Positions 54,916-63,022 of a DNA stretch of 64,000 nucleotides are shown here, in pieces. The position numbers were made by a program, and so were the translations under genes. The first letter of the stretch is position 1. Each line of letters starts with the position of its first letter. The DNA comes from Weissella kandleri (GTDB taxonomy: Bacteria; Bacillota; Bacilli; Lactobacillales; Lactobacillaceae): positions 32,381 to 96,380 of the forward strand of contig NZ_JQBP01000003.1 of assembly GCF_001438705.1 (NCBI RefSeq), read 5' to 3'. Below the pieces are notes generated by a model. It was not told the DNA's origin, did no database searches, and saw nothing but the letters and a program-made list of their open reading frames with translations.

Positions 54916-55022
54916 TAACCTTATTCATTGTAACTGATTTAAATCTATAAAGCGACCATAATTCAATTAAATTTAATTTTCCATGCGTTCAAATTGGGGT
55001 TGCAACTACTAACCACAAATAC

Positions 55023-56819
55023 TTATTGTTTTTGATCACCCATCGCTGCCAGCGAAATTTTCAAAGCTTGGATTACTCTCGTCGAAATCCCCATCGCCTT
55101 CAATTCTTCATCTGGCGCATTTTGGATTTTCGTCAAAGAACCATACTTCGTTAACAATTTTTGACGCGTCTTAGGACCAATTCCCGCAATTTGATCCAGC
55201 TTAGAACCCAACGATGATTTTGAACGCAAATTTCGGTGGAAAGTAATAACAAAGCGGTGAACTTCATCTTGAATTCTTTGCAGTAAAAAGAATCCTTGTG
55301 ATTTCGGATCTAACTCCGTATGTGGTTCTCCCTCAGATTTTAACAAATCCGCCGTTCGATGATGATCGTTTTTCACCATCGCCGCCACAGGTAAGTCGTA
55401 CAAGCCTAGTTCATCTTGCAAGACTTCTTTAGCAGCATTTAATTGAATCTCACCACCGTCAATTAAGACCAAATCAGGCAACGCGTCACCTTCTTTTAAC
55501 AAACGCGAATAACGGCGTCGAATAACTTCCATCGTTTCCGCCCGTTCATCGGCATGATCCACGCTTTTAATTTTATATTTGCGGTACTTTTGACGGTTGG
55601 GAACTCCATTTTCAAACACTACCATCGCCGAGACAATTTCCTGTCCTTGCGTATGAGAGTGATCAAAGGCTTCGATCCGATTGATTTCTTCTAATCCTAA
55701 GGCATCCGCAATTTCTTGCATCGCACCGCTTGTTTTTTGTTCGTTCATTTCCATTAAACGGAACTTTTCATCTAAGGTGATTTTCGCATTTTTACTTGCT
55801 AAATCTAACAAAGCACGCTTCTCACCCCGTTGTGGCACACGCACAGGGACATTTAAAACAGAACTAATCGTCTCAGTCTCAACCCCTTTAGGGACTAAGA
55901 TTTCTTTGGGTAAAACTGAATTTTTGCGATTATAAAATTGCAAAATGAACGTCGTTAATTCTTCTTCTGGAGTCCCTACAATCGTAAAGAGACGTTTCTC
56001 ACGCTTCAATAAGCGTGCTTGACGCACAAAGAAAATTTGCACGGATAACCAACCTTTATCGAAATAAAAATTGAATATATCACGAGGTGTCCCATCTTTT
56101 GAAATAATCTTTTGTTTTTCAACCGTTTCGGCGATAAACTTCAGCTGATCACGAATATCTGCTGCCCGTTCAAACTCTAAGCGATCCGAGGCTTCTTGCA
56201 TTCGTTGATGCAAAAGTTTATTAGCTGCGATTGTGTTTCCTGCCAAAAAGCTTTGAATTTGCTTAATCTGTTCTTGATACTCTGCGACTGGCACTTCTCG
56301 ATAACAAGCCCCTAAACATTGACCCATATTGGCATACAAACAAGGGCGCCCCTGATACCCATTGCATCGTCGCAATGGGTAGTTCTTTTGAATAAAATGA
56401 AGTGTTTCTTGTGCGGCGTAAACGTTTGGGTATGGACCAAAATACTGTCCACCATCTTTTTTTACTTCACTCACCAACTCCATTTTTGGATCCCGCTCAT
56501 TAGTAATCTTAATGTATGGATATCCCGTTCCCCGTTTCAAGCGAATATTATAGTATGGTTGATATTTTTGAATTAACGTTATTTCCAATAAAAGGGATTC
56601 TTTTTCTGAACTTGTAACAATAAAATCGAAGTCAGCAATATTGCGTACCAATTCAGCTGTTTTACCATCATGTTCACTTTTAAAATATGAACGAACCCGA
56701 TTTTTTAAATTTTTAGCTTTTCCCACATAAATAATCTTACCGTTCTTATCCTTCATTTGATAAGATCCCGGTAAATCTGGTAAAAGCGCTAATTTTTGCT
56801 CAAGATGTTCAGAAGCCAT
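55023..56819 (-). CDS. uvrC: Excinuclease ABC subunit C
   Basis: 598 aa nucleotide-excision nuclease. It has the GIY-YIG domain (GSYQMKDKNGKIIYVGKAKN), Cys-rich RRCNGYQGRPCLYANMGQCLGAC, UVR helix pair around 200-235, RNase H-like domain with FDHSHTQGQ and VLIDGGEIQLNAA, and C-terminal helix-hairpin-helix AGIGPKTRQKLL. It lies after an extended -10 promoter TGCTATAAT (56857-56849) with AAAGGGG before the ATG. Confidence 0.96.
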   Translation of the reverse strand: MASEHLEQKLALLPDLPGSYQMKDKNGKIIYVGKAKNLKNRVRSYFKSEHDGKTAELVRNIADFDFIVTSSEKESLLLEITLIQKYQPYYNIRLKRGTGYPYIKITNERDPKMELVSEVKKDGGQYFGPYPNVYAAQETLHFIQKNYPLRRCNGYQGRPCLYANMGQCLGACYREVPVAEYQEQIKQIQSFLAGNTIAANKLLHQRMQEASDRLEFERAADIRDQLKFIAETVEKQKIISKDGTPRDIFNFYFDKGWLSVQIFFVRQARLLKREKRLFTIVGTPEEELTTFILQFYNRKNSVLPKEILVPKGVETETISSVLNVPVRVPQRGEKRALLDLASKNAKITLDEKFRLMEMNEQKTSGAMQEIADALGLEEINRIEAFDHSHTQGQEIVSAMVVFENGVPNRQKYRKYKIKSVDHADERAETMEVIRRRYSRLLKEGDALPDLVLIDGGEIQLNAAKEVLQDELGLYDLPVAAMVKNDHHRTADLLKSEGEPHTELDPKSQGFFLLQRIQDEVHRFVITFHRNLRSKSSLGSKLDQIAGIGPKTRQKLLTKYGSLTKIQNAPDEELKAMGISTRVIQALKISLAAMGDQKQ

Positions 56820-56848
56820 GATAACCCCTTTCCGTTAAGTTTAAACTA

Positions 56849-56857
56849 ATTATAGCA
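56849..56857 (-). promoter_or_regulatory. Extended -10 promoter of uvrC
   Basis: TGCTATAAT on the minus strand, 30 nt before the start, with a weak -35. Confidence 0.6.
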
Positions 56858-56902
56858 TAAAACATTTTTTACAAACAGTCTAGTTAAGTGCATAAATATA
56901 CG

Positions 56903-56943
56903 AAGGACCACTATGCTGCAAGATGCTTGGCACAGTGGTCCTT
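56903..56943. terminator. Long stem-loop, probable terminator of the trmD operon
   Basis: The arms AAGGACCACTATGC and GCACAGTGGTCCTT (one mismatch) enclose a 13-nt loop. The following tract on the minus strand is only weakly U-rich. Confidence 0.55.
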
Positions 56944-56971
56944 TCATTTTGTACGGCACTTAATCCTTCAA

Positions 56972-57127
56972 TTAACCTTCATCAGGGAATGGCTGTTCGT
57001 CTGTATTACTTTTTTTTCCAAAAAATTTAGCTGAATCAGCTGGATGATTTTGATCATTTTTTGGTAATTCAATAAAGTTATTTAAGCTTTGTGTGATGGC
57101 ATCTTGCCGTTTTGACTGTAATCCCAT
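56972..57127 (-). CDS. Small acidic-tailed protein, 51 aa
   Basis: Read by hand: it starts MGLQSKRQDAITQSL, continues NNFIELPKNDQNHPADSAKF and ends DEQPFPDEG. It begins 4 bp after trmD, with GAAGGGAAG at the end of that gene as ribosome site. No membrane segment or signal; the first half is helical, the tail polar. It occupies the position where rplS (L19) normally follows trmD. Family not recognised, but spacing and ribosome site favour a real gene. Confidence 0.65.
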   Translation of the reverse strand: MGLQSKRQDAITQSLNNFIELPKNDQNHPADSAKFFGKKSNTDEQPFPDEG

Positions 57128-57131
57128 AAAT

Positions 57132-57866
57132 TTACTTCCCTTCTTCAGTTTTTAATTCTGCCAAAAGTCTCCGCTCTTCTGGCGTAAAGGCATAATTTTC
57201 CAACAAATCTGGACGTCGCAAATATGTCCGCCGCAACGCTTCTTTCTTCCGCCACTTAGCAATATTAGCATGGTGCCCACTTAACAAAACATCTGGTACT
57301 TTTTTACCTTCAAAGTCAGCCGGCCGTGTGTACTGCGGATATTCTAGCAAGCCTGTTGAAAATGAATCATCAACGGCCGACATCTGATCCCCTAATGCAT
57401 CATTTAACAACCTGACCGTGGCATCAATCACAACCATAGCACCCAATTCGCCACCTGTTAAGACATAGTCACCCAATGAAATTTCATCAGTCACTAAATC
57501 ACGAATCCGTTCATCATAACCTTCATAGTGTCCTGCGATAAATGTCAGATGGTCCTCTTGCGCTAACTCTTCGGCAACTGCTTGGTTAAAAGTCCGTCCA
57601 GCGGGATCAAGTAAAATCACATGGCCGCGATCACCAGCTTCAGATTCCACATGCTCCATGGCTGAATAAATGGGTTGGGGCATCAAAAGCATCCCCTGAC
57701 CACCACCATAAATGACATCATCAACATTGTGATGCTTATTTTCAGTATAATCCCGAAAATCAATCACATTAAAATCCACGATTCCACGTTCAATCGTTTT
57801 TCCAATGATGGATTCACGCATGGGTGTAAACATATTGGGAAATAAACTTAATACATCAATTCTCAT
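57132..57866 (-). CDS. trmD: tRNA (guanine(37)-N(1))-methyltransferase
   Basis: 244 aa knotted (SPOUT) enzyme that makes m1G37 and prevents frameshifting. It starts [16 protein letters not shown]-binding knot shows [24 protein letters not shown] and [16 protein letters not shown] chose ATG 57866, which overlaps rimM's end by 11 bp. Confidence 0.97.
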   Translation of the reverse strand: MRIDVLSLFPNMFTPMRESIIGKTIERGIVDFNVIDFRDYTENKHHNVDDVIYGGGQGMLLMPQPIYSAMEHVESEAGDRGHVILLDPAGRTFNQAVAEELAQEDHLTFIAGHYEGYDERIRDLVTDEISLGDYVLTGGELGAMVVIDATVRLLNDALGDQMSAVDDSFSTGLLEYPQYTRPADFEGKKVPDVLLSGHHANIAKWRKKEALRRTYLRRPDLLENYAFTPEERRLLAELKTEEGK

Positions 57867-58371
57867 CAGCGACCCATTCCTCCAATTGATTGACATAGGC
57901 GACATTGGCTGCTAAATCAATCTTAATCACCACCTGCTCAGTAAAAGGTAACAACATCTCTTGACCTGCACCTTTCACCACCCACACATCATTGGCCGGC
58001 ATTTCTAAAATTTCTTGTACTTGCCCTAACTGCGCTTTAGTGTGGTTATCGATGACTTGTAGTCCAATTAAATCATGATAAAAATATTCATCATCAGCTA
58101 GTCTTGGTGCTTTAGTTTCAGATACCATTAAATCTAAGCCTTTATATTTTTCAACTAAATTAATATCTTGCATACCTGCAAAACTTAACAAAACAAACTG
58201 TTTATGCTTTCGGACACTGGCGATTTCCACTTCAACGGCTGGTTTTGCCGCAATCACTAATTGATTCCCTACTTGGAATCGTTCAGTTGGAAAGTCCGTC
58301 GTTGCCATAACGCGTACTTCACCTTTAATCCCATGTGTATTCACAATCGTCCCAACTTTATATAGTTCCAT
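57856..58371 (-). CDS. rimM: Ribosome maturation factor RimM
   Basis: 171 aa. N-terminal beta barrel ([17 protein letters not shown]) and C-terminal PRC barrel ([31 protein letters not shown]). It binds S19 and helps 30S head assembly. It overlaps trmD. Confidence 0.96.
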   Translation of the reverse strand: MELYKVGTIVNTHGIKGEVRVMATTDFPTERFQVGNQLVIAAKPAVEVEIASVRKHKQFVLLSFAGMQDINLVEKYKGLDLMVSETKAPRLADDEYFYHDLIGLQVIDNHTKAQLGQVQEILEMPANDVWVVKGAGQEMLLPFTEQVVIKIDLAANVAYVNQLEEWVADEN

Positions 58372-58380
58372 TTGCTTCCC

Positions 58381-58704
58381 CTAATGTTTAATTGCTTGAT
58401 ATTCTTGTTTTAATGCGTTGATTAACTCTGGCGTCACCTGTTCTTTAGTAAACCGTCCCATGGGGGTCACCATGTGACGGTCTTTAAAACTTAACGGCCT
58501 GGTGTCCACTAAGACGATTTCAAAATTTTGTTCTGTTAAAAAAATTTGTCCGGGCTGCCCCACACGTCCTTTGGTATGCTTACCGATCCGCCAACTATGA
58601 AAATCCGCACTTGTTAACGGCTGATGCGAAAGTTGACGCTGTCCATTTTCGTTTTGTACCAATTTCACACCGATGAGTTCCATTGTCGGATATTTACTTG
58701 CCAT
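58381..58704 (-). CDS. Unrecognised protein upstream of rimM
   Basis: 107 aa from ATG 58704 (AGGTGG about 8 nt upstream; GTG 58716 is an alternative). Visible pattern: YPTMELIGVKLVQNENGQRQ, DFHSWRIGKHTKGRVGQPGQ and SFKDRHMVTPMGRFTKEQ. No membrane segment, no Cys, basic. It is not the KH-domain protein that commonly sits here between rpsP and rimM. Leads the rimM-trmD-small protein unit. Function unknown; association with RNA is only guessed from position. Confidence 0.7.
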   Translation of the reverse strand: MASKYPTMELIGVKLVQNENGQRQLSHQPLTSADFHSWRIGKHTKGRVGQPGQIFLTEQNFEIVLVDTRPLSFKDRHMVTPMGRFTKEQVTPELINALKQEYQAIKH

Positions 58705-58735
58705 GCCCTTTTCCACCTAACTATTCAATGTATTA

Positions 58736-58764
58736 ATTATAGATAAATCTAACAAGGGGCGCAA
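58736..58764 (-). promoter_or_regulatory. Promoter of the rimM-trmD unit
   Basis: TTGCGC (58764-58759), a 17-nt spacer and perfect TATAAT (58741-58736) on the minus strand. Confidence 0.7.
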
Positions 58765-58804
58765 TAGTAACCTCACTACACCTCAACTTTTAAACCAACA
58801 TAAT

Positions 58805-58833
58805 TTGACATTTCCTATCAACAAGTTTAACAT
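58805..58833 (+). promoter_or_regulatory. Promoter of the marR-efflux operon
   Basis: Perfect TTGACA (58805-58810), a 17-nt spacer and TAACAT (58828-58833). Confidence 0.75.
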
Positions 58834-58849
58834 AGTTCAAGTCGCTAAA

Positions 58850-58867
58850 TATGTGCATATGCACATA
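58850..58867. promoter_or_regulatory. 18-bp palindromic operator before the marR gene
   Basis: TATGTGCAT followed by its exact complement ATGCACATA. It ends at the ribosome site AAGGAGG and lies about 10 bp after the expected transcription start, suited to autorepression by the MarR protein. Confidence 0.75.
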
Positions 58868-58878
58868 AAGGAGGAAAT

Positions 58879-59313
58879 ATGCAGTCTGAAATCAATAATG
58901 ACCAATTTCAAAGTATCGGCATCATCAGTCGTTTCATGCGCACCGAACTGAATCGTGCCCTGAAGCCATACGGTTTAAACGACAGTAACTACTTTTTTAT
59001 CTTTTACATTGCAGATCATCCGGAACCTTCCCAAGATGATTTAACCCGCAAAATGTTTTTAGATCACAGCACCATTACCCGTTCCGTGAGAAAGCTCGTC
59101 GAATTAGGCTATCTTGAAAAGCGTCTTGATCAAAATGATCACCGCACCAACCGCCTTTTTTTAACCCCCCGTGGTGCCGCTTTGCGCCCTGAATTACACA
59201 CAATCACAGCGACTATTTTTGAGCAAACTTTTACCGAATTAACCGTAAAAGAAACCACACTTATTAAAGAATTATTATCCAAAACAGCCCTGAATTTAGA
59301 AAGGATGCGCTAA
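58879..59313 (+). CDS. MarR-family transcriptional regulator
   Basis: 144 aa winged-helix dimer. The DNA-binding part reads SQDDLTRKMFLDHSTITRSVRKLVELGYLEKRLDQNDHRTNRLFLT, with the conserved wing DxRxxx(L) pattern. It likely represses itself and the efflux gene 3 bp downstream through the palindrome at 58850-58867, being released by a toxic ligand. AAGGAGG lies 6 nt before the ATG. Confidence 0.92.
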   Translation: MQSEINNDQFQSIGIISRFMRTELNRALKPYGLNDSNYFFIFYIADHPEPSQDDLTRKMFLDHSTITRSVRKLVELGYLEKRLDQNDHRTNRLFLTPRGAALRPELHTITATIFEQTFTELTVKETTLIKELLSKTALNLERMR

Positions 59314-59316
59314 AAC

Positions 59317-60711
59317 ATGAATCACACTACAAAAATGTCCACCCGTGACATGCTATCTATCATCGCCGCAGCCATGATGGCGTTTATTGGCGTTTTAATT
59401 GAAACTTCGATGAACGTAACGTTCCCAACCTTAATTCAAAAATTTAATGTTGATATGTCAATAGTGCAATGGGTCACCACCGGCTACCTCTTAGTCGTCT
59501 CACTCGTCATCATTTGTTCTTCTTATATTAAGGGCCGGTTTAAAGAACGGCATATCTTTATGGCTGGCGTGGTCTTTTCAATTATCGGAGACCTAGCGTG
59601 TGCCTTAGCCCCTGGTTTTATGATTCTTCTAATTGGTCGGCTCATTCAAGCCATTGGAACTGGAATTGTTTTACCCTTACTATTTAATATTATTTTAGAA
59701 CGGGCGCCTATTCAAAAGCGTGGTTTCTTCATGGGCTTAGGCGGCTTAATTGTTTCAATGGCACCGGCTTTAGGTCCTACTTTTGGGGGCTTGATTGTGA
59801 ACTTCACTAGTTGGCGTTATATTTTCTGGATTGTGCTCCCATTAATGGTTATCAGCTTCTTTCTAGGTTTTTCGATTGAACAAATCACCCCGCTCATCCA
59901 ACAGAAATTTGACTGGTTCCGTTTTATCCTTTTGGCAATTACATTTATTAGTTTAACCTTAGGCTTTAACACCGTCAGTCAATTTGGTTGGTTCAATCTG
60001 CGCTTGGGCATTAGTTTAGCCATTACTGCAATTACCATTTTCTTATTTATTAAAGTATCTAACCATTCAACACGTGTCTTAATTGATATTTCTATTTTTA
60101 AAAATCCAATTTTAACACTTGGGTTAATTGCTTACGTAATTATTCAATTTACAAATATTGGTATCAATTTTATCCTACCTAATTATGCCCAAATCGCCGG
60201 TCATTCTACCGCCATGATTGGAGGGCTCATTTTGCTGCCTGGAAGTTTAATTTCCGGGCTACTCAATCCTGTTTGGGGACGAATGTATGATAATATTGGT
60301 GCTAAAAAACCTATTTTAATGGGGAATTCACTTTTCTTTTTGGCAATTATTCTCTTTGCGGTCTTTAGTTTAAAGTTATCACCAATCATGATTATGGTAT
60401 ATTATCTCCTCTTTGGAATCGGGGTTAATATGGCATTACCTAATACCATGACCTACGCCTTAACTATTATCGGTCCAGAAAAAGAAGCGGACGCCAATGC
60501 TATTTTTAACACCTTACAACAATTTGGTGGTTCAATTGGAACGGTCATTGCTTCAAGCTTTCTAGCATCTGGTAATGGAAATAACGCCGCTGCAGTGATG
60601 CAATCAGGAACCCAGCACGCGATGATTTTCTTTGGGACTTTGGTCTTAATTAATTTCTTCTTATATCACTACACCTTTAAATTAGGGCATCAAGTAATGC
60701 CTAATTTATAA
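59317..60711 (+). CDS. MFS drug:H+ antiporter, DHA2 type (second copy)
   Basis: 464 aa with about 14 membrane segments. FIGVLIETSMNVTFPTLIQKF, QWVTTGYLLV, GRLIQAIGTGIVLPL and ALGPTFGG show the same subfamily as the pump at 4329-5693. It exports unknown toxic molecules. Start lies 3 bp after marR's stop, with AAGGATGCG as ribosome site, so it is translated with it. Confidence 0.9.
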   Translation: MNHTTKMSTRDMLSIIAAAMMAFIGVLIETSMNVTFPTLIQKFNVDMSIVQWVTTGYLLVVSLVIICSSYIKGRFKERHIFMAGVVFSIIGDLACALAPGFMILLIGRLIQAIGTGIVLPLLFNIILERAPIQKRGFFMGLGGLIVSMAPALGPTFGGLIVNFTSWRYIFWIVLPLMVISFFLGFSIEQITPLIQQKFDWFRFILLAITFISLTLGFNTVSQFGWFNLRLGISLAITAITIFLFIKVSNHSTRVLIDISIFKNPILTLGLIAYVIIQFTNIGINFILPNYAQIAGHSTAMIGGLILLPGSLISGLLNPVWGRMYDNIGAKKPILMGNSLFFLAIILFAVFSLKLSPIMIMVYYLLFGIGVNMALPNTMTYALTIIGPEKEADANAIFNTLQQFGGSIGTVIASSFLASGNGNNAAAVMQSGTQHAMIFFGTLVLINFFLYHYTFKLGHQVMPNL

Positions 60712-60730
60712 ATCAGCAAGCAATAATGAA

Positions 60731-60762
60731 GCAGCCTAGCTCTTAGAATTAGGCTGCTTTTT
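60731..60762 (+). terminator. Terminator of the marR-efflux operon
   Basis: The stem GCAGCCTA / TAGGCTGC is followed by five U on the plus strand. Confidence 0.85.
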
Positions 60763-60776
60763 AATTATGGATAAAC

Positions 60777-60818
60777 AAAAAGAGATCGAACTAGTATAGA
60801 AACTAGCCCAACCTCTTT
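60777..60818 (-). terminator. Terminator of rpsP
   Basis: AAAGAGGTTGGGCTAGT pairs with ACTAGTTCGATCTCTTT (few G-U pairs), followed by UUUUGUUU on the minus strand. Confidence 0.8.
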
Positions 60819-60832
60819 AATTAAAGCTCAAA

Positions 60833-61105
60833 TTACTTTGAGAACTTTGCTTCGTGGTACTTCTTCATGATGCCAGCGTCTGACAACAAGTTCTTTACTG
60901 TGTCAGAAGGTTGAGCACCATTATTCAACCAGTTCATGATTGATTCTTCGTTCAACTTAACCTCAGCTGGTTCAACCAATGGGTTATAAGTTCCAACGTT
61001 TTCAATGAAACGTCCGTCACGTGGTGAACGTGAATCTGCAATAACGACACGATAGAATGGGCGCTTCTTTGATCCCATCCGCTTTAAACGAATTTTAACT
61101 GCCAT
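60833..61105 (-). CDS. rpsP: 30S ribosomal protein S16
   Basis: 90 aa. It begins [35 protein letters not shown], and GTYNPL follows; a complete S16. GGAGGAATATATTA-type site precedes the ATG. It has its own promoter after ffh, and rimM-trmD, its usual partners, lie about 2 kb away as a separate unit with the marR-pump operon inserted between. Confidence 0.97.
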   Translation of the reverse strand: MAVKIRLKRMGSKKRPFYRVVIADSRSPRDGRFIENVGTYNPLVEPAEVKLNEESIMNWLNNGAQPSDTVKNLLSDAGIMKKYHEAKFSK

Positions 61106-61141
61106 GTTAATATATTCCTCCAGAATTAATCTACTCTTAGT

Positions 61142-61170
61142 ATAATAACAGAATCACCGGTAAGTGTAAA
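61142..61170 (-). promoter_or_regulatory. Promoter of rpsP
   Basis: TTTACA (61170-61165), a 17-nt spacer and TATTAT (61147-61142) on the minus strand. The -35 is one arm of the palindrome at 61165-61186. Confidence 0.65.
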
Positions 61171-61186
61171 GTATTTTTCCTTTACA
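61165..61186. promoter_or_regulatory. TGTAAAG-N8-CTTTACA palindrome before rpsP
   Basis: Same arms and spacing as the palindrome at 13328-13349, with about 18 of 22 bases equal. Flanking bases extend the arms to AAGTGTAAAG / CTTTACACTT. It overlaps the rpsP -35 and lies 10 bp after the ffh stop. No U run follows. Confidence 0.65.
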
Positions 61187-61196
61187 CTTTATAAAT

Positions 61197-62678
61197 TTAT
61201 TTCCGGCGCTTTTTTTTATTCTTTTGAATTTGTCGTGCCATCCGCTTCATTGCCATTTGTTGGACCTTGTTACCAATATTGCCACCTGACTTTGGCATTC
61301 CTGGCATTCCTGGCATTCCGTTGGGCATACCACCTTGACCTTGCAGCGCACTCATCATTTGCTCCATTTGTCCGGTATTCCCATTCATAACTTTACTCAT
61401 CATACTCTTCATCTGATTAAATTGCTTAATCATCCGGTTAACTTCAACAATTGGGCGCCCTGCTCCAGCTGCTAAACGCCGGCGTCGTGAAGGATTAATT
61501 AAATCTGGATCTTCCCTTTCAGCAGGTGTCATTGAAAGGACAATTGCACGCATATGGTCCATTTGCTTGTCATCCATTTGAATATTTTGCAAAGCTGGAT
61601 TATTGGCAACGCCTGGAATCATTTTTAACAAATCTTCCATCGGTCCCATATTTTGGACCTGATCCATTTGATCAATAAAATCATTAAAATCAAAGGTATT
61701 TTGTCGCATCTTTTCAGCTTGTTCGGCGGCCTTTTTTTCGTCAACGTCTTTTTGGGCTTTTTCGATCAGGGTCATCAAGTCACCCATTCCCAAAATCCGT
61801 GAAGCCATTCGTTCAGGGTAGAAGACGTCCAAATCGGTCATCTTTTCCCCTTGTCCAACGAATTTTATTGGCTTTTGCGTTACTTCACGAATTGACAAAG
61901 CCGCTCCACCACGGGTATCACCATCTAACTTTGTCAATACAACTCCGGTAATCCCAAGCCGATCATTAAATCCTTGAGCGGTTTCCGTTGCATTTTGTCC
62001 AGTCATTGCATCAACAACCAACAAAATTTCATCCGGAGCAGCAATCTTCTTAATGTCAGCTAATTCTTGCATCAAAGCTTCATCAATTTGCAAACGTCCG
62101 GCCGCATCAATAAAGACATAATCAGCCTTAAGCTCATCAGCCTTGGCTAAACCTTTTTGAACAATTTCACGTGGGTCAACATCCGTACCCATTGCAAAGA
62201 CTGGTACATCAATTTGTTGCCCTAACGTTTCTAATTGGTCAATGGCGGCTGGACGATAAATATCGGCGGCAATCATCAAAGGTCGCGCATTTTGTTCTTG
62301 CTTTAACTTTAAGGCCAATTTACCGGCCGTCGTCGTTTTTCCGGCTCCTTGTAACCCAACCATCATAATAATCGTTGGAATTTTCTTTGATTGATTCAAC
62401 GGGACAGCTTCGTCCCCCATCATCATCGTTAATTCTTCATTAACGATTTTGACGATTTGTTGTTCGGGATTCAAGCCTTCTAAGACTTTTTGTCCTGCTG
62501 CTTTTTCCCGAACTTCACGCACAAATTTTTTAACAACAGTATAGTCAACGTCGGCTTCTAACAACGCCATCCGAATTTCACGCATCGTATCCCGTAAATC
62601 GGCGTCGGTCACCTTGCCTTTACGACGTAATCCACTTAGAGCTGATTGTAACCGTTCTGTTAATCCTTCAAATGCCAT
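61197..62678 (-). CDS. ffh: Signal recognition particle protein Ffh
   Basis: 493 aa. The N domain, G domain (VGLQGAGKTTTAGKLA, DAAGRLQID, LTKLDGDTRGGAAL) and Met-rich M domain (about 325-450) bind 4.5S RNA and signal peptides. The C-terminal tail has a PNGMPGMPGMPK repeat and a very basic end (QKNKKKRRK). It overlaps ylxM by one base. Confidence 0.97.
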   Translation of the reverse strand: MAFEGLTERLQSALSGLRRKGKVTDADLRDTMREIRMALLEADVDYTVVKKFVREVREKAAGQKVLEGLNPEQQIVKIVNEELTMMMGDEAVPLNQSKKIPTIIMMVGLQGAGKTTTAGKLALKLKQEQNARPLMIAADIYRPAAIDQLETLGQQIDVPVFAMGTDVDPREIVQKGLAKADELKADYVFIDAAGRLQIDEALMQELADIKKIAAPDEILLVVDAMTGQNATETAQGFNDRLGITGVVLTKLDGDTRGGAALSIREVTQKPIKFVGQGEKMTDLDVFYPERMASRILGMGDLMTLIEKAQKDVDEKKAAEQAEKMRQNTFDFNDFIDQMDQVQNMGPMEDLLKMIPGVANNPALQNIQMDDKQMDHMRAIVLSMTPAEREDPDLINPSRRRRLAAGAGRPIVEVNRMIKQFNQMKSMMSKVMNGNTGQMEQMMSALQGQGGMPNGMPGMPGMPKSGGNIGNKVQQMAMKRMARQIQKNKKKRRK

Positions 62679-63022
62679 TAGTTCTCCTCCTCTTGAACAG
62701 CCAAACTACGCACCAAGTTACTTAACTTTTGGTCTTGACGATAATTTTGCTCCACATATGTTTGTAAAGCTGTCAAAGTCGTTTGGCGTTCCAAATAATT
62801 TTGATAAATGTGTAATTTTGCTTCGTAATTTTCTAGTGCTTGGGTACTTCGCTTTAAATTATCATAAACGGCTTGCCGCGAAACATTAAATTCTTCAGCA
62901 ATTTCGCCCAATGAATAATCATCTTCATAATATAGCGTCAAGTAATCATCCTGCTTTTTAGTTAATAAAGCGCGATAGGTCGCAAATAAAATATTTAAGC
63001 GATTGGTTTTTTCTAATTCCAT
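62678..63022 (-). CDS. ylxM: YlxM-family HTH protein (UPF0122)
   Basis: 114 aa with a sigma-factor region 4-like helix-turn-helix ([23 protein letters not shown]). Known as an accessory factor of the signal recognition particle in streptococci. One-base overlaps with ftsY and ffh show translational coupling. Confidence 0.95.
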   Translation of the reverse strand: MELEKTNRLNILFATYRALLTKKQDDYLTLYYEDDYSLGEIAEEFNVSRQAVYDNLKRSTQALENYEAKLHIYQNYLERQTTLTALQTYVEQNYRQDQKLSNLVRSLAVQEEEN

